NCBI RefSeq assembly: GCF_000429505.1
Contig: NZ_AUBZ01000018.1
Location: forward strand, 1-64,000
Length of the DNA: 64,000 bases
Reading direction: 5' to 3'
DNA from: Aliagarivorans taiwanensis DSM 22990
GTDB lineage: Bacteria; Pseudomonadota; Gammaproteobacteria; Enterobacterales; Celerinatantimonadaceae
Below are positions 8,233 to 17,349 of this stretch, in pieces (position 1 is the stretch's first letter; each line of letters opens with the position of its first letter). The position numbers and the translations under genes are program-made. Below the pieces are notes generated by a model that saw only the letters and a list, made by a program, of their open reading frames with translations, was not told where the DNA came from and searched no databases.

Positions 8233-9711
8233 GTGAATACAATTACAGCAAGAATTATGGCCTGGCTGGTAGTCGTGGTGTTACTCGTAAGTGTGTTAGT
8301 GAGCGCGGTAGGCTATGCCCTTAACCGCAGTGAGTTGATGCAAGAGTACAGCAATGATCAGCAGCGTTTCCAAGAGCAGTTGCAGGTGATCCTCAAAGAA
8401 CCGGTGTTTGTCTACGACGTTGCCGTTATCCAAAACATCATCGATGCGCTTACCCAAGAAGTGTACATCAACAGCATTCGCATTGAAGATCAGCGGGGGC
8501 GCTTGATGGCTGAGACGAGCGCAGGCTCGGCCAACAGCAGTAGTGTTAGCATCGATATTACTTGGGAGGGGGAGCAAACAGGACGAGCCGAGATCGGTTT
8601 TGTTGATGGCCATGTTGCGCACGCTTTGTCAAACCAGCTCATGCAAAGTGTCGTGAGTGTGGTGATATTGCTAGTGTTGCTTGGATTACTACTTAGCCAA
8701 GTGATTCGCCGCAATGTGATCTTGCCGTTGAACAACGTCAACAAGGTATTGGCCGATATCGCTGGCGGCGGTGGTGATTTAACCGCCCGTGTGCCAGTTG
8801 AGCGCAACGATGAAGTTGGCCAACTCGGCATGAGCTTCAATAGTTTTATCGAGACTGTGCAAGTGATTGTTGGTGATACTGCCAAGGCGGCTGAGCAGCT
8901 GGAAAGCCTGTCTGAACAAGTTCGTATGGTCAGTGATAAAGCTAGCAATGGCACCTTACAGCAGTCCGAGTTGACTCAGACCTCCTTGAGTAATCTCAAT
9001 CAGTTGAGTGTTGCGACCAAGGAGATTGCCGGTAACTCGGAAACCACTGCCGGCCAAACCCAACAGGCTTATCAGCTGTCGGAGAAGGGCTATCAGCTTA
9101 TCAACACTAACATCGAGCAGGTACAGGCCTTGGTCTCAAACTTGGAGCAAACTGCCGATGAAGTAAGTAGCCTCAAGCAGGCTAGTGATAACATTGGCCA
9201 AGTGCTCGATGTGATTAAGGGGATCGCAGAGCAAACCAATTTGCTGGCGCTGAACGCCGCGATTGAAGCGGCCCGAGCCGGAGAGTCTGGACGTGGCTTT
9301 GCGGTGGTGGCCGATGAGGTGCGCGCGCTAGCCAGCAAGACCCATGACTCGACGACTGAGATTGAAAACATCATTGAACACCTGCAAAAACAGGCTGATG
9401 TCTCTTATCAAGCCACTCAAACCAGTAAATCCATGGTGTCGGAAACCATTAACACTGCCCAGTCTACCGGCGACTCATTGGTGCAAATCACCAACGAAAT
9501 GAACAGCGTGAACGATATGATCACCATGATTGCTAGTGCTTGCGAAGAGCAGGCGAACGTAACGGATGCGGTGACTCAAGACATGGAGAGCCTCAGCCAA
9601 GGCGCTATGTCGATGAACGATGATAGCCGTCTACTGCAGTCAACCACCCAGCGCTTACTGGAAGTTGGCGGGCAGATGGTGGCGCAAATTAAGCGCTTTA
9701 AGTATCAGTGA
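8233..9711 (+). CDS. Methyl-accepting chemotaxis protein
   Basis: 492 residues, GTG start. One transmembrane helix at about 8-30, a short periplasmic domain (about 31-135), a second helix around [18 protein letters not shown], then a HAMP domain (to about residue 215, with [19 protein letters not shown]). The cytoplasmic signalling tip carries the invariant [19 protein letters not shown] and [15 protein letters not shown]. No CheR-tethering pentapeptide is seen at the C-terminus (ends KRFKYQ). The periplasmic domain is small, which fits sensing through the binding protein encoded just upstream. The gene's original terminator has been split by the IS4 element that starts 38 bp after the stop. 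Confidence 0.95.
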   Translation: MNTITARIMAWLVVVVLLVSVLVSAVGYALNRSELMQEYSNDQQRFQEQLQVILKEPVFVYDVAVIQNIIDALTQEVYINSIRIEDQRGRLMAETSAGSANSSSVSIDITWEGEQTGRAEIGFVDGHVAHALSNQLMQSVVSVVILLVLLGLLLSQVIRRNVILPLNNVNKVLADIAGGGGDLTARVPVERNDEVGQLGMSFNSFIETVQVIVGDTAKAAEQLESLSEQVRMVSDKASNGTLQQSELTQTSLSNLNQLSVATKEIAGNSETTAGQTQQAYQLSEKGYQLINTNIEQVQALVSNLEQTADEVSSLKQASDNIGQVLDVIKGIAEQTNLLALNAAIEAARAGESGRGFAVVADEVRALASKTHDSTTEIENIIEHLQKQADVSYQATQTSKSMVSETINTAQSTGDSLVQITNEMNSVNDMITMIASACEEQANVTDAVTQDMESLSQGAMSMNDDSRLLQSTTQRLLEVGGQMVAQIKRFKYQ

Positions 9712-9738
9712 GCAACACCGGGCTGATACTAAAAAAGT

Positions 9739-9749
9739 GGGCCTTGGCC
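9739..9749. repeat. Left target-site duplication of IS4 (11 bp)
   Basis: GGGCCTTGGCC directly precedes the element end and is repeated exactly at 11159-11169 after the other end. IS4 is known to make 11-13 bp duplications. Confidence 0.95.
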
Positions 9750-11158
9750 TAATGCCGATCAGTTAAGACAGATCCATTGACGATCTTTCTGAGAGGTTCA
9801 AAATCCGATGTCATTACTGGCATCGGATTTTTTTCGTCATGGACGTTGCTCAAGCTCTCGATATCATCAACCAAATCGCCCCCATTAAGCCCGAAACCCT
9901 CGCGGACATACCGCCGCTTGAGCTGATACATGAGGCTTATTCTCTCAGTGACACTGTCACCCTGAGAAAACGTAAACTCCCACTCGAATCTTTAGTCTGG
10001 CTGCTTGTTGGCATGAGCCTATATCACGATTTGTCGATTACCGATGTGGTAAATCATTTGGACATCATTGACCGAGAAGGTAAGCCCTTTGTTGCCCCAA
10101 GCGCCTTAACGCAGCGGCGTAAGCAGCTTGGAGAGCAAGCGATTGCCGATGTGTTTCGGTTGATGTCTCAGCGCTGGTGTCAGCAGGCGCAATTGCCACA
10201 CTGGAATGGCTTAACCCTACTGGGGGTTGATGGTGTGGTTTGGCGCACGCCTGAGTCAGATGAGAACAACCAAGCCTTTTCGCGACAAAAGGGGACGCAA
10301 TATCCACAGGTACGCATGGTTTGCCAAATGGAACTCAGCAGCCACCTGATAACGGCTTCGGCCTTCGATGATTATGCGGTCAACGAAATGGTACTGGCCG
10401 AACAGCTGATTGCCGACACCCCCGACCATAGCTTGACCCTATTTGACCGCGGTTTTTACTCATTGGGCTTACTCCATGCGTGGCAACGCGCAGGGACTGA
10501 GCGTCACTGGCTCATTCCTCTCAAGAAGAACACCCAATATCGCATCGAGAGAAGCTTGGGGCGCAATGACAAACTGGTGGAACTAACCTCCAGCCCCCAG
10601 GCGCGTAAGCGCTGGCCTGAGCTCCCAGAGCAGGTACATGCTCGCTTAGTGACCCGCAAAATCAACGGCAAAGACTTCGCTGTTCTTACCTCGATGACCG
10701 ACCCGATGCGCTTTCCTGCGGCTGATATTGGTTCACTGTATGGCCATCGCTGGGAGATTGAGCTGGGTTATCGTGAGCAGAAGCAGTTCATGCTGGGTAA
10801 TCGGCTAACCCTACGCAGTCGCAGGCCGGAGCTGATAAGGCAAGAGTTATGGGGGGGGCTGCTGAGCTATAACTTGGTGCGTTACCAGATGGTCGAGATG
10901 TGTTTCACCCTAAAAGGAGACTACCTGCCTTATCAATTGAGTTTTACCGGCGCACTGGCTTGCGTGACGCGCTTACTGGTGACCTTACCGTATGCGACCC
11001 CCGGAAACATTCCCCGCCAGCTCAAGCACATGATGGGGATGGCGAGAAGTTTGATACTAGAACCAAGACGAAGTAGGACATTCCCAAGAGCGGTCAAACC
11101 AAGACCGCAACGCTATGCCAAAAATAAGAATGCCGCTCACCTTAAGTGAACGGCATTA
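9750..11158 (+). mobile_element. Complete IS4 element
   Basis: 1409 bp, close to the 1426 bp of E. coli IS4. The left end is TAATGCCGATCAGTTAAG (9750-9767), identical to the published IS4 terminal repeat as I remember it. The right end (11141-11158), read inward, is TAATGCCGTTCACTTAAG, 16 of 18 matching. Exact 11-bp target duplications flank it, so the insertion is simple and probably recent. It carries one intact transposase gene. Confidence 0.96.
9839..11149 (+). CDS. IS4 transposase
   Basis: 436 residues (E. coli IS4: 442), full length. An N-terminal IS4-type domain begins [12 protein letters not shown] and contains [16 protein letters not shown]. The DDE catalytic core shows the first aspartate in [12 protein letters not shown], the second in [12 protein letters not shown], and the diagnostic Y-(2)-R-(3)-E-(6)-K signature in [15 protein letters not shown]. 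The stop codon lies within the right terminal repeat. No frameshift is seen, so the enzyme is probably active. Confidence 0.96.
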   Translation: MDVAQALDIINQIAPIKPETLADIPPLELIHEAYSLSDTVTLRKRKLPLESLVWLLVGMSLYHDLSITDVVNHLDIIDREGKPFVAPSALTQRRKQLGEQAIADVFRLMSQRWCQQAQLPHWNGLTLLGVDGVVWRTPESDENNQAFSRQKGTQYPQVRMVCQMELSSHLITASAFDDYAVNEMVLAEQLIADTPDHSLTLFDRGFYSLGLLHAWQRAGTERHWLIPLKKNTQYRIERSLGRNDKLVELTSSPQARKRWPELPEQVHARLVTRKINGKDFAVLTSMTDPMRFPAADIGSLYGHRWEIELGYREQKQFMLGNRLTLRSRRPELIRQELWGGLLSYNLVRYQMVEMCFTLKGDYLPYQLSFTGALACVTRLLVTLPYATPGNIPRQLKHMMGMARSLILEPRRSRTFPRAVKPRPQRYAKNKNAAHLK

Positions 11159-11169
11159 GGGCCTTGGCC
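11159..11169. repeat. Right target-site duplication of IS4 (11 bp)
   Basis: Exact copy of 9739-9749 (GGGCCTTGGCC). Confidence 0.95.
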
Positions 11170-11199
11170 CACTTTTTTGCACAAAAACAGCTGCAAGGT

Positions 11200-12429
11200 T
11201 TAGTGCAGGATACGGGCGCGAATGGTGCCCTCAATTTCCTTCAGCTTCTCCAGTGCCTTTTCACTTTGCGCGGTTTCCACGTCAATCACTACGTAACCGA
11301 TGTTCTCATTGGTTTGTAGGTACTGCGCCGCAATGTTGATCTGCTCTTCGGCAAAGGCCAAGTTGATCTTGGTGAGCACGCCCGGTTGGTTGTGGTGGAT
11401 GTGCAGCAGGCGGCTAGTGTCGGTGTGCTCAGGCAGTGATACCTCTGGGAAGTTCACGGCGCTCAAGGTTGAGCCGTTGTCCGAGTACTTAGCCAGTTTC
11501 GAGGCGACTTCAATACCGATGTTCTCTTGCGCTTCCTGGGTAGAGCCACCCACATGCGGGGTGAGGATCACGTTGTCGAACTGCTGCAGTGGTGATTCGA
11601 ACTTCTCTTTGTTGGACTTTGGCTCGGTCGGGAATACGTCGATGGCCGCACCACGTAGGTGGCCGCTATCCAGCGCTTCAACCAAAGCAGGAATATCAAT
11701 CACGGTGCCGCGCGCTGCGTTCATCAAGATTGCGCCAGCCTTCATTTGGCTCAGCTCCACCTTGCCAATCATGTTCTTGGTCAGCGGGGTTTCTGGTACG
11801 TGCAGGCTAACCACGTCCGAGGTAGCCAGCAGCTCTTGCATGCTACTTACCTGTACAGCATTACCCAACGACAACTTGGTTTCAATGTCGTAGTACTGCA
11901 CCTGCATACCCAGTGTTTCGGCCAAGATACCTAACTGGGTGCCAATGTGACCATAACCGATGATCCCTAACTTCTTGCCACGCGCTTCGAAGGAGTTATC
12001 TGCCGATTTTAGCCATTCACCGCGGTGGGCCATGGCGTTCTTACGTGGAATGCCACGTAGCAGCAGAATGATTTGCCCCAAGCTGAGCTCGGCGACGCTG
12101 CGGGTGTTAGAGAATGGCGCGTTGAATACTGGAACGCCCAGTTTTTGTGCGGCAGCCAGGTCGACCTGGTTGGTACCGATACAGAAACAGCCAATCGCTA
12201 CCAGTTTGTTGGCAGCTTCAAGTACACGTGCATTCAGGTTGGTTCGGGAGCGAATACCGATAAAGTGAACGTCTTTGATCTTCTCAATCAGCTCTTCTTC
12301 CGACAGAGAGGTCTTGATCATTTCAACGTTATCGTAGCCGGCGGCTTGAAAGGTATGAAGGGAGCTGGGGTGAAGACCTTCCAGCAGAAGAACTTTAATT
12401 TTTTCCTTTCCGAGAGAGAATTTTGCCAT
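11200..12429 (-). CDS. serA: D-3-phosphoglycerate dehydrogenase
   Basis: 409 residues (E. coli 410). Catalyses the first step of serine synthesis, oxidising 3-phosphoglycerate with NAD+. The Rossmann motif is LGIIGYGHIGTQLG; the catalytic Arg/Glu/His set is represented by IGIRSRT, MNAARGTVID and LTPHVGGSTQEAQ. The C-terminal ACT domain (from about residue 335, HHNQPGVLTKIN) binds serine in this class and gives feedback inhibition. The gene lies downstream of rpiA on the same strand, as in enterobacteria, with about 300 bp between. It converges on the chemoreceptor gene; their shared terminator has been split by IS4. Confidence 0.97.
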   Translation of the reverse strand: MAKFSLGKEKIKVLLLEGLHPSSLHTFQAAGYDNVEMIKTSLSEEELIEKIKDVHFIGIRSRTNLNARVLEAANKLVAIGCFCIGTNQVDLAAAQKLGVPVFNAPFSNTRSVAELSLGQIILLLRGIPRKNAMAHRGEWLKSADNSFEARGKKLGIIGYGHIGTQLGILAETLGMQVQYYDIETKLSLGNAVQVSSMQELLATSDVVSLHVPETPLTKNMIGKVELSQMKAGAILMNAARGTVIDIPALVEALDSGHLRGAAIDVFPTEPKSNKEKFESPLQQFDNVILTPHVGGSTQEAQENIGIEVASKLAKYSDNGSTLSAVNFPEVSLPEHTDTSRLLHIHHNQPGVLTKINLAFAEEQINIAAQYLQTNENIGYVVIDVETAQSEKALEKLKEIEGTIRARILH

Positions 12430-12696
12430 GTGTCGCTTCCTGATCCTTGAATACAGCAGAAGCAGTAAACTATCAAAAATCGTTTACTAAAGAAACGTAA
12501 TTTTCTTACTAACCGTGGGGGAATGCGGCTATCAAAGGCAGAAATGCTAGACGATCTTGTTATAACTACATCGGGATCGGAACTATAGGCGGAAGTTTTT
12601 GCTGACCTTGCTGGGGACTTAGCTGCAAATGTAACAAAAAGATCGTTTGAGGGGAGAGTAGCTTCGTGAGGTGGAGAGTAATAAATATAGAGAGGA

Positions 12697-12720
12697 TAGG
12701 CCAGCACTGACGCTGGCCTA
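12697..12720 (-). terminator. Hairpin after rpiA
   Basis: TAGGCCAGC / GCTGGCCTA (9-bp perfect stem, 6-nt loop) lies 8 bp after the rpiA stop. On the minus strand it is followed by a pyrimidine-rich stretch, not a clean T-run, so termination may be partial. The remaining 12430-12696 should hold the serA promoter; nothing else was recognised there. Confidence 0.6.
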
Positions 12721-12727
12721 CGGGTCT

Positions 12728-13381
12728 TTAGCGCTGCTTGGCACCTTCTGGGGTACCAATAATCACATGGTCAGCGCCACGTGCTGCGAACAGGCCGTTG
12801 GTGACGACACCTACGATGGCATTGATCTGTTCTTCAGTGGCCACAGGGTCGGTGATTTGCATGTTGTGTACATCCAGGATCACGTTGCCGTTATCGGTCA
12901 CCACGCCTTCGCGGTAAACCGGGTCACCGCCAAGTTTCACCAGTTCACGCGCCACGTAGCTGCGGGCCATTGGGATCACTTCCACTGGCAGTGGGAACTT
13001 GCCCAATACATCGACTTCTTTGGTGTTGTCGATAATGCACACGAACTTGTCAGCGACTGCCGCTACGATCTTCTCGCGGGTCAGCGCCGCGCCACCGCCT
13101 TTGATCATATGGTTGCGCGCGTTGATCTCATCGGCGCCGTCTACATAGATCGAGAAGCTGGCAACAGAGTTGAGATCGTACACTTCAATACCAAGCTCTT
13201 TCAGGCGCTCGGTGGAGGCTTCTGAGCTGGATACCGCACCTTTGATGCGGTCCTTAATGCTGCCAAGGGCGTCGATAAAGTGGTTAACGGTGGAGCCGGT
13301 GCCCACGCCAACAATGCTATCGTCTTCTACAAACTCCAGCGCAGCCCAGGCAGCTGCTTTCTTCATCTCATCCTGTGTCAT
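12728..13381 (-). CDS. rpiA: Ribose-5-phosphate isomerase A
   Basis: 217 residues (E. coli 219). Interconverts ribose 5-phosphate and ribulose 5-phosphate in the pentose phosphate pathway. Conserved segments are [24 protein letters not shown], the catalytic DGADEI and [11 protein letters not shown]. Start at ATG 13381. It precedes serA on the same strand, a pairing conserved in many gammaproteobacteria; a hairpin between them suggests at least partly separate transcripts. Confidence 0.97.
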   Translation of the reverse strand: MTQDEMKKAAAWAALEFVEDDSIVGVGTGSTVNHFIDALGSIKDRIKGAVSSSEASTERLKELGIEVYDLNSVASFSIYVDGADEINARNHMIKGGGAALTREKIVAAVADKFVCIIDNTKEVDVLGKFPLPVEVIPMARSYVARELVKLGGDPVYREGVVTDNGNVILDVHNMQITDPVATEEQINAIVGVVTNGLFAARGADHVIIGTPEGAKQR

Positions 13382-13449
13382 TGGTTTTTGACCCTAGTAA
13401 AAAAAGTGAGGGGGTGGCAGTGTCGTTTTACTGCCAGTAAATACAATAA

Positions 13450-13468
13450 AGCCCAGCATAGCTGGGCT
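13450..13468 (-). terminator. Intrinsic terminator of the yebC-like gene
   Basis: AGCCCAGC / GCTGGGCT (8 bp, 3-nt loop), followed on the minus strand by a T-rich stretch (TTTATTGTATTT). It lies 18 bp after the stop codon at 13487. Confidence 0.8.
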
Positions 13469-13486
13469 CTAAATTATTGTGGCAAC

Positions 13487-14209
13487 TTAGGCCAGTTCTG
13501 CGTTGTGATACACGTTTTGCACGTCGTCGCAGTCTTCCAGCATCGCCAGGAACTTGTCGAACATCGCCAGATCGTCTTCGCCTTCAATCTTGGTGTAGGT
13601 TTGAGGGATGAAGGTGATCTGCTCTACCTCGAACTCAAGTTCAGGCATGGCAGCAGTTAGCGAGGTCTTCACTTTGAAGTACTCGGTGTGTGGGGCGAAT
13701 ACGGTGGTCATACCGTCTTCTACTTCCACGTCGGTCACTTCTACATCGTCCATCAGCAGGATCTCAAGGATCGCATCTTCGTCGTCGCCTTTGAACGAGA
13801 ACACGGCTTGGTGCTCGAACATGTGGGCTACTGAGCCTGGCGCGCCAATCTTTGACTTGGTTTTAACGAAGCACTGGCGAACGTCAGTGAAAGTACGGCT
13901 GTTGTTGTCGGTCAGGCAATCAACGATCACCATGCAGTTACCCGGGCCAAAGCCTTCGTAGCGGGCTGCGGCGTAGTCTTCGCCAGCACCACCGGAGGCT
14001 TTTTCAATCGCCTTGTCGATCACGTGGCCAGGTACCTGGTCCTTTTTAGCGCGATCCATCAGGCTGCGGAGTTGCAGGTTAGCGTCCGGATCCGGGCCGC
14101 CGTTCTTCGCTACAACATAGATTTCTTTCGAATATTTTGAATAAACTTTGGTTTTGGCGCCTGCGGTTTTGGCCATCGAGGCCTTGCGCACTTCAAAAGC
14201 TCTTCCCAT
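13487..14209 (-). CDS. YebC/PmpR-family protein, YeeN subgroup
   Basis: 240 residues. The N-terminus ([20 protein letters not shown]) and conserved [19 protein letters not shown] and NRT-like segments place it in the YebC/PmpR family, closest in pattern to E. coli YeeN. Family members have been described as DNA-binding regulators and, more recently, as ribosome-associated factors helping translation of proline-rich stretches; which applies here is unknown. The acidic C-terminal domain ends in [15 protein letters not shown]. It is a single gene with its own terminator. Start at 14209 is supported by similarity to the YeeN N-terminus. Confidence 0.92.
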   Translation of the reverse strand: MGRAFEVRKASMAKTAGAKTKVYSKYSKEIYVVAKNGGPDPDANLQLRSLMDRAKKDQVPGHVIDKAIEKASGGAGEDYAAARYEGFGPGNCMVIVDCLTDNNSRTFTDVRQCFVKTKSKIGAPGSVAHMFEHQAVFSFKGDDEDAILEILLMDDVEVTDVEVEDGMTTVFAPHTEYFKVKTSLTAAMPELEFEVEQITFIPQTYTKIEGEDDLAMFDKFLAMLEDCDDVQNVYHNAELA

Positions 14210-14349
14210 CTTACCTTTCGCTCATTGGCTAATCACATTGCGGAGGATTTTAACGATCCAGCCCTGTTTAGACAAATCGGATTGGTCAAGGCCTTGTGCT
14301 AAACACCGCAAAAACCGCAAGAATCTCTTCAAAAACCGAAAACAGTGCC

Positions 14350-14952
14350 TTACCAACACCAGACTTTACTGGGAGTCACCACTTGCTTTAGCGGCTTGTC
14401 CCAGCGTTTGCTGGGCACATTGTCGGTGAACTGGCAGTCATGGGCTATACCGATGGTGCGCGCGGGGTAGTCGGGGATGGTCGCCAGCAGTCTGTCGTAA
14501 TAACCGCCGCCCATGCCGAGGCGGTTCCCGTTGCTGTCGAAGGCAACCAGTGGCGCGTAGATCCGCTCAATAGCCGGTAACTTGCTGAGCAGTGCGCGGT
14601 CGAATAGGGGCTCGACGATGCCGTAGCGGTTGGTATGGGTTGGGGAGTCGGCCAAAAAGCGCTGGAACACCATCACGCCGGGCTTGTCGGGGTCGACCAA
14701 GGGCACCGATACGGTCTTGCCTTGCTGCCATAACCAGTGGATTAGCGGGGTGAGGGATAGCTCGCCGTTAAAGGCCAGGTATACCGCCACATGCTCACAG
14801 GCATTGAGCTCCGGGTCCGTGCTTAGGCGCTCAAACACCGCCGCGCTGGCGGCCTGCTGCTCGCGACGGGTTAGGCGTTCGCGGCGAATGCGCATCTGCT
14901 TGCGGATGGCATCCCGTTCGTGTTGGTCGTCGATGGGGTTATCGCTAGTCAT
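14350..14952 (-). CDS. fau: 5-formyltetrahydrofolate cyclo-ligase
   Basis: 200 residues. ATP-dependent conversion of 5-formyl-THF to 5,10-methenyl-THF. The N-terminal basic segment (RKQMRIRRERLTRREQ) and the ATP/folate-binding GMGGGYYDRLLA with RTIGIAHDCQ are typical. In enterobacteria this gene (ygfA/fau) lies directly downstream of ssrS (6S RNA). Here a MATE pump gene lies between them, and its stop overlaps this start by one base (TAATG), so the two are translationally coupled. Confidence 0.94.
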   Translation of the reverse strand: MTSDNPIDDQHERDAIRKQMRIRRERLTRREQQAASAAVFERLSTDPELNACEHVAVYLAFNGELSLTPLIHWLWQQGKTVSVPLVDPDKPGVMVFQRFLADSPTHTNRYGIVEPLFDRALLSKLPAIERIYAPLVAFDSNGNRLGMGGGYYDRLLATIPDYPARTIGIAHDCQFTDNVPSKRWDKPLKQVVTPSKVWCW

Positions 14953-16331
14953 TAGGCTGTCCTTGGTGTGGCGCTAAGCATTGGCAAGCGGCGTAGGGTA
15001 TGGCGACACCACAGGGTAGCAGCGGAGGCCGAGGCCAAGTTCGACAGTAGGCTCACCCATAAAAGTGCCTCCATGCCATAGCCAAGCGACTGAATCAGCC
15101 AGTAGCTCAGCGGCACTACAATCAGGGCCATTCGCACAAAGATCAGTATCAGCCCGGGGAAGGGGCGGCCAATCCCTTGGAAGATATTGCCACAGACAAT
15201 CTCAATACAGACTGCCGCACCGGCTAGCGACAAGAAACGGATCTGGTATTGGGCTGCCACAATCACCTCGGATACCGCACTAAACAGCGGTAGCAGGATA
15301 AGCGCCGCCAGATTGAGCAGCAACACAAAGCACAGCGCCAGCACCAAGGTGTTGAGCAGGTTAGTACGCATGATCTGCTGCAGGCGCTGCCATTGCCCTG
15401 CCCCGTAGTTTTGCCCAGTCATGGTCAGGCTGGCTTGACCGATGCCGTAGCCAATCAGCAGCACTAGTTCATTGACCCGTCCGCTGATTACCCAGGCATT
15501 CATCATCTGCTCACTTAGTGAGCCCACCAGCTTGTTCAAAGCGATAAAGCCGCCCGCCAGAATAATCAGTGCCAGCATTTGCGGCACGGCAATGGCTAAT
15601 ATCTGGCCGATAATCTGCAGTTTAGCTCTGAGTACATTCCAGCAGATTGGTAGGCTGGAGCGCTGGCAGACAAACACATAGACCAGCAGCAAGGTGGCAC
15701 AGAGTATCGACAAGGTAGACGCCAGCGCCGCCCCGGCCACACCCATACCCAAGGTGAAGATAAACAGCGGGTCGAGGGCGATGTTGAGCACGGTAGTCAG
15801 CGCCATCACAATCCCGTAGAACTGCGGTTTTCCCTCTCCCTGTAAGATCCCCAGTAGCACATTGTTAAACACCAGCAGGCAGAAGCCGGGAATGATAAAC
15901 AGCAGGTAGTCATGGGCATAAGTGATCGCATCGCGCGACATCTCGCTGCCAGCCAGCGCCTCAATCAGTGGGCGACTAAAGCTGTAGAACAGGACCAGCA
16001 CAGACAGCGCAATCACCAGCCCCAAGGCCAGGCCTGAGCTGGCAACCGATTCGAGAACGGTTTTGTCTTTGGCGCCAATAGCCCGCGACACCACCGAGCC
16101 GAGACCTGAGAACAGGCCCACCGAGATGGCGATAAACAAGAAGTACACCGGGAAGATCAAACCCACACCACTGATAAGCGCAGTGGACTCGCGGTCGATC
16201 ATTGAGATAAACAGGGTGTCGGCGATGTTGTAGCACAGCAGTAGCAGGTGACCGATGATCACCGGCATGGCTAGCTTGAAGGTGGTGCTGCTGATCTTTC
16301 CTTGAAGAATGTGCTGATTACCTTGATCCAT
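14952..16331 (-). CDS. MATE-family efflux transporter
   Basis: 459 residues with about twelve hydrophobic helices in two pseudo-repeats, the layout of MatE proteins that expel drugs or metabolites using Na+ or H+. It begins MDQGNQHILQGKISSTTFKL, followed by the first helix containing PVIIGHLLLLCYNIADTLF, typical of the N-terminal MATE signature. It lies between the 6S RNA gene and fau, within an otherwise conserved block, and overlaps fau by one base. Substrate unknown. Confidence 0.93.
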   Translation of the reverse strand: MDQGNQHILQGKISSTTFKLAMPVIIGHLLLLCYNIADTLFISMIDRESTALISGVGLIFPVYFLFIAISVGLFSGLGSVVSRAIGAKDKTVLESVASSGLALGLVIALSVLVLFYSFSRPLIEALAGSEMSRDAITYAHDYLLFIIPGFCLLVFNNVLLGILQGEGKPQFYGIVMALTTVLNIALDPLFIFTLGMGVAGAALASTLSILCATLLLVYVFVCQRSSLPICWNVLRAKLQIIGQILAIAVPQMLALIILAGGFIALNKLVGSLSEQMMNAWVISGRVNELVLLIGYGIGQASLTMTGQNYGAGQWQRLQQIMRTNLLNTLVLALCFVLLLNLAALILLPLFSAVSEVIVAAQYQIRFLSLAGAAVCIEIVCGNIFQGIGRPFPGLILIFVRMALIVVPLSYWLIQSLGYGMEALLWVSLLSNLASASAATLWCRHTLRRLPMLSATPRTA

Positions 16332-16585
16332 GGTTGCTACTTCTCATAAGCAATGGTTGAGAAAACAACATCCTATCACAGCAAATCAGCGCGCCAGCAC
16401 CGGCATTGAGGTACGTGATCGGCTCCTTAAATAGCCGCTGAAATTTGAAAAGTTTCGTTTTGCACTCGCAGCTTAAGCATTGAACTTTGGAAGTTTCAGG
16501 CGTGTTAAGCCTCGGCTAGTAGTATGACCGCTTAGTATGGCCGCTGTTTCGAGTGAGGAATGATGTTTTGGGAGTTCGAGAGGGG

Positions 16586-16764
16586 GATAGAACCCAGGGT
16601 GCCGTTGTTGATTTTTGCCTGAACCAGAAGGTTCATGGCGGACAATAAATCCGTCGCCGTAGGCTTCTCAGTCGAGCTGAGCATGCTCAATAGCGGGGAA
16701 AAACCGTCCTTTAAAAAAGAGTATCGGCTCAGGGACGTGATCAACTCACGAACACCCCAGGAAA
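16586..16764 (-). ncRNA. ssrS: 6S RNA
   Basis: The minus strand carries the marks of gammaproteobacterial 6S RNA in order: CCTGGGGTG at the 5' end, CCCTGAGCCGATA, the central-bubble region GAGCATGCTCAGC...GACTGAGAAGCC, the hairpin AACCTTCTGGTTC, and CACCCTGGG at the 3' end. The two ends (16753-16761 and 16593-16601) pair over 9 bp (two G-U). Length about 179 nt (E. coli 183). 6S RNA mimics an open promoter and inhibits sigma-70 RNA polymerase in stationary phase. Position downstream of zapA on the same strand is as in E. coli. Ends are approximate. Confidence 0.95.
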
Positions 16765-16769
16765 CTAAC

Positions 16770-16775
16770 TGTATA
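16770..16775 (-). promoter_or_regulatory. Likely -10 box of ssrS
   Basis: TATACA on the minus strand, 6 bp before the predicted 6S RNA 5' end. No convincing -35 was found at 16-18 bp. Confidence 0.45.
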
Positions 16776-16812
16776 GCCCACGCGCTACTGCTTAGCTAGC
16801 GAGCTGGCGAAT

Positions 16813-17133
16813 TTACTGTTGCGGGTCGTTGTCGATGCCTTGGCTTTGTTCCATCAGCACCCGTTCAATCGTGACCTGCAAGTCTTTGATTCGCTTATTC
16901 ATGTTATTTGCGTAGTGCTGGTTTTTATCCTGCTCGTCACGCAAATCGTAGGCCAGATTCAATCCGGCCATAATTGCCAAATGTTCCAGATTGGCAATCT
17001 TAGTATTCTGCTTAAGCGATGCAACACGTTCACCAAACTCTTCTGCCGCAGCGCGCAGTTTTGCTTCTTCGCCTTCCGGGCAAGCAATCTTGTAAGACTT
17101 GCCTAACAAGCTGATATCTACTGCTTGAGTCAT
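16813..17133 (-). CDS. zapA: Cell division protein ZapA
   Basis: 106 residues (E. coli 109). Binds and bundles FtsZ filaments at the division site. The N-terminal globular part has LLGKSYKIACPEGEEAKLRAAA, followed by the long coiled-coil helix (about residues 65-100) used for dimer and tetramer formation. The gene precedes ssrS on the same strand, as in enterobacteria, and is divergent from the PilZ gene and ygfB block. Confidence 0.95.
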   Translation of the reverse strand: MTQAVDISLLGKSYKIACPEGEEAKLRAAAEEFGERVASLKQNTKIANLEHLAIMAGLNLAYDLRDEQDKNQHYANNMNKRIKDLQVTIERVLMEQSQGIDNDPQQ

Positions 17134-17349
17134 GGTGTGTGTGCCTCCGCCTACTTCCGCAGAATATATAGCGCCCCTTGGTAACTTGCAACACCCGAAT
17201 CAGCCAGATCGGAACGCCCACATAAAAAAACGACAGCCTGATTATTAACTGAGCAATTACTGGGCGATTTGTAGCTAAGGCATTGATAAATATTCGTTCA
17301 ATGCGCATTATCGCGCTGGTAAATAGACATACAACAGAGAATTCTACCG

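Larger units (their letters stand above)
9731..11178. terminator. Bidirectional terminator interrupted by IS4
   Basis: Joining the flanks 9731-9749 and 11170-11178 rebuilds a perfect inverted repeat: AAAAAAGTGGGCC, TT, GGCCCACTTTTTT. This is a classic bidirectional intrinsic terminator between the convergent chemoreceptor and serA genes. The IS4 insertion, with duplication of its core, leaves a full arm pair only across 1.4 kb. Each side retains a short self-complementary GGGCC-TT-GGCC(C) with T-run on the serA-distal side, so some function may remain. Confidence 0.85.

Noticed and set aside
16532-16744. 70-codon open frame on the minus strand
   Set aside because: It lies inside the 6S RNA gene on the same strand; the RNA features explain the sequence.
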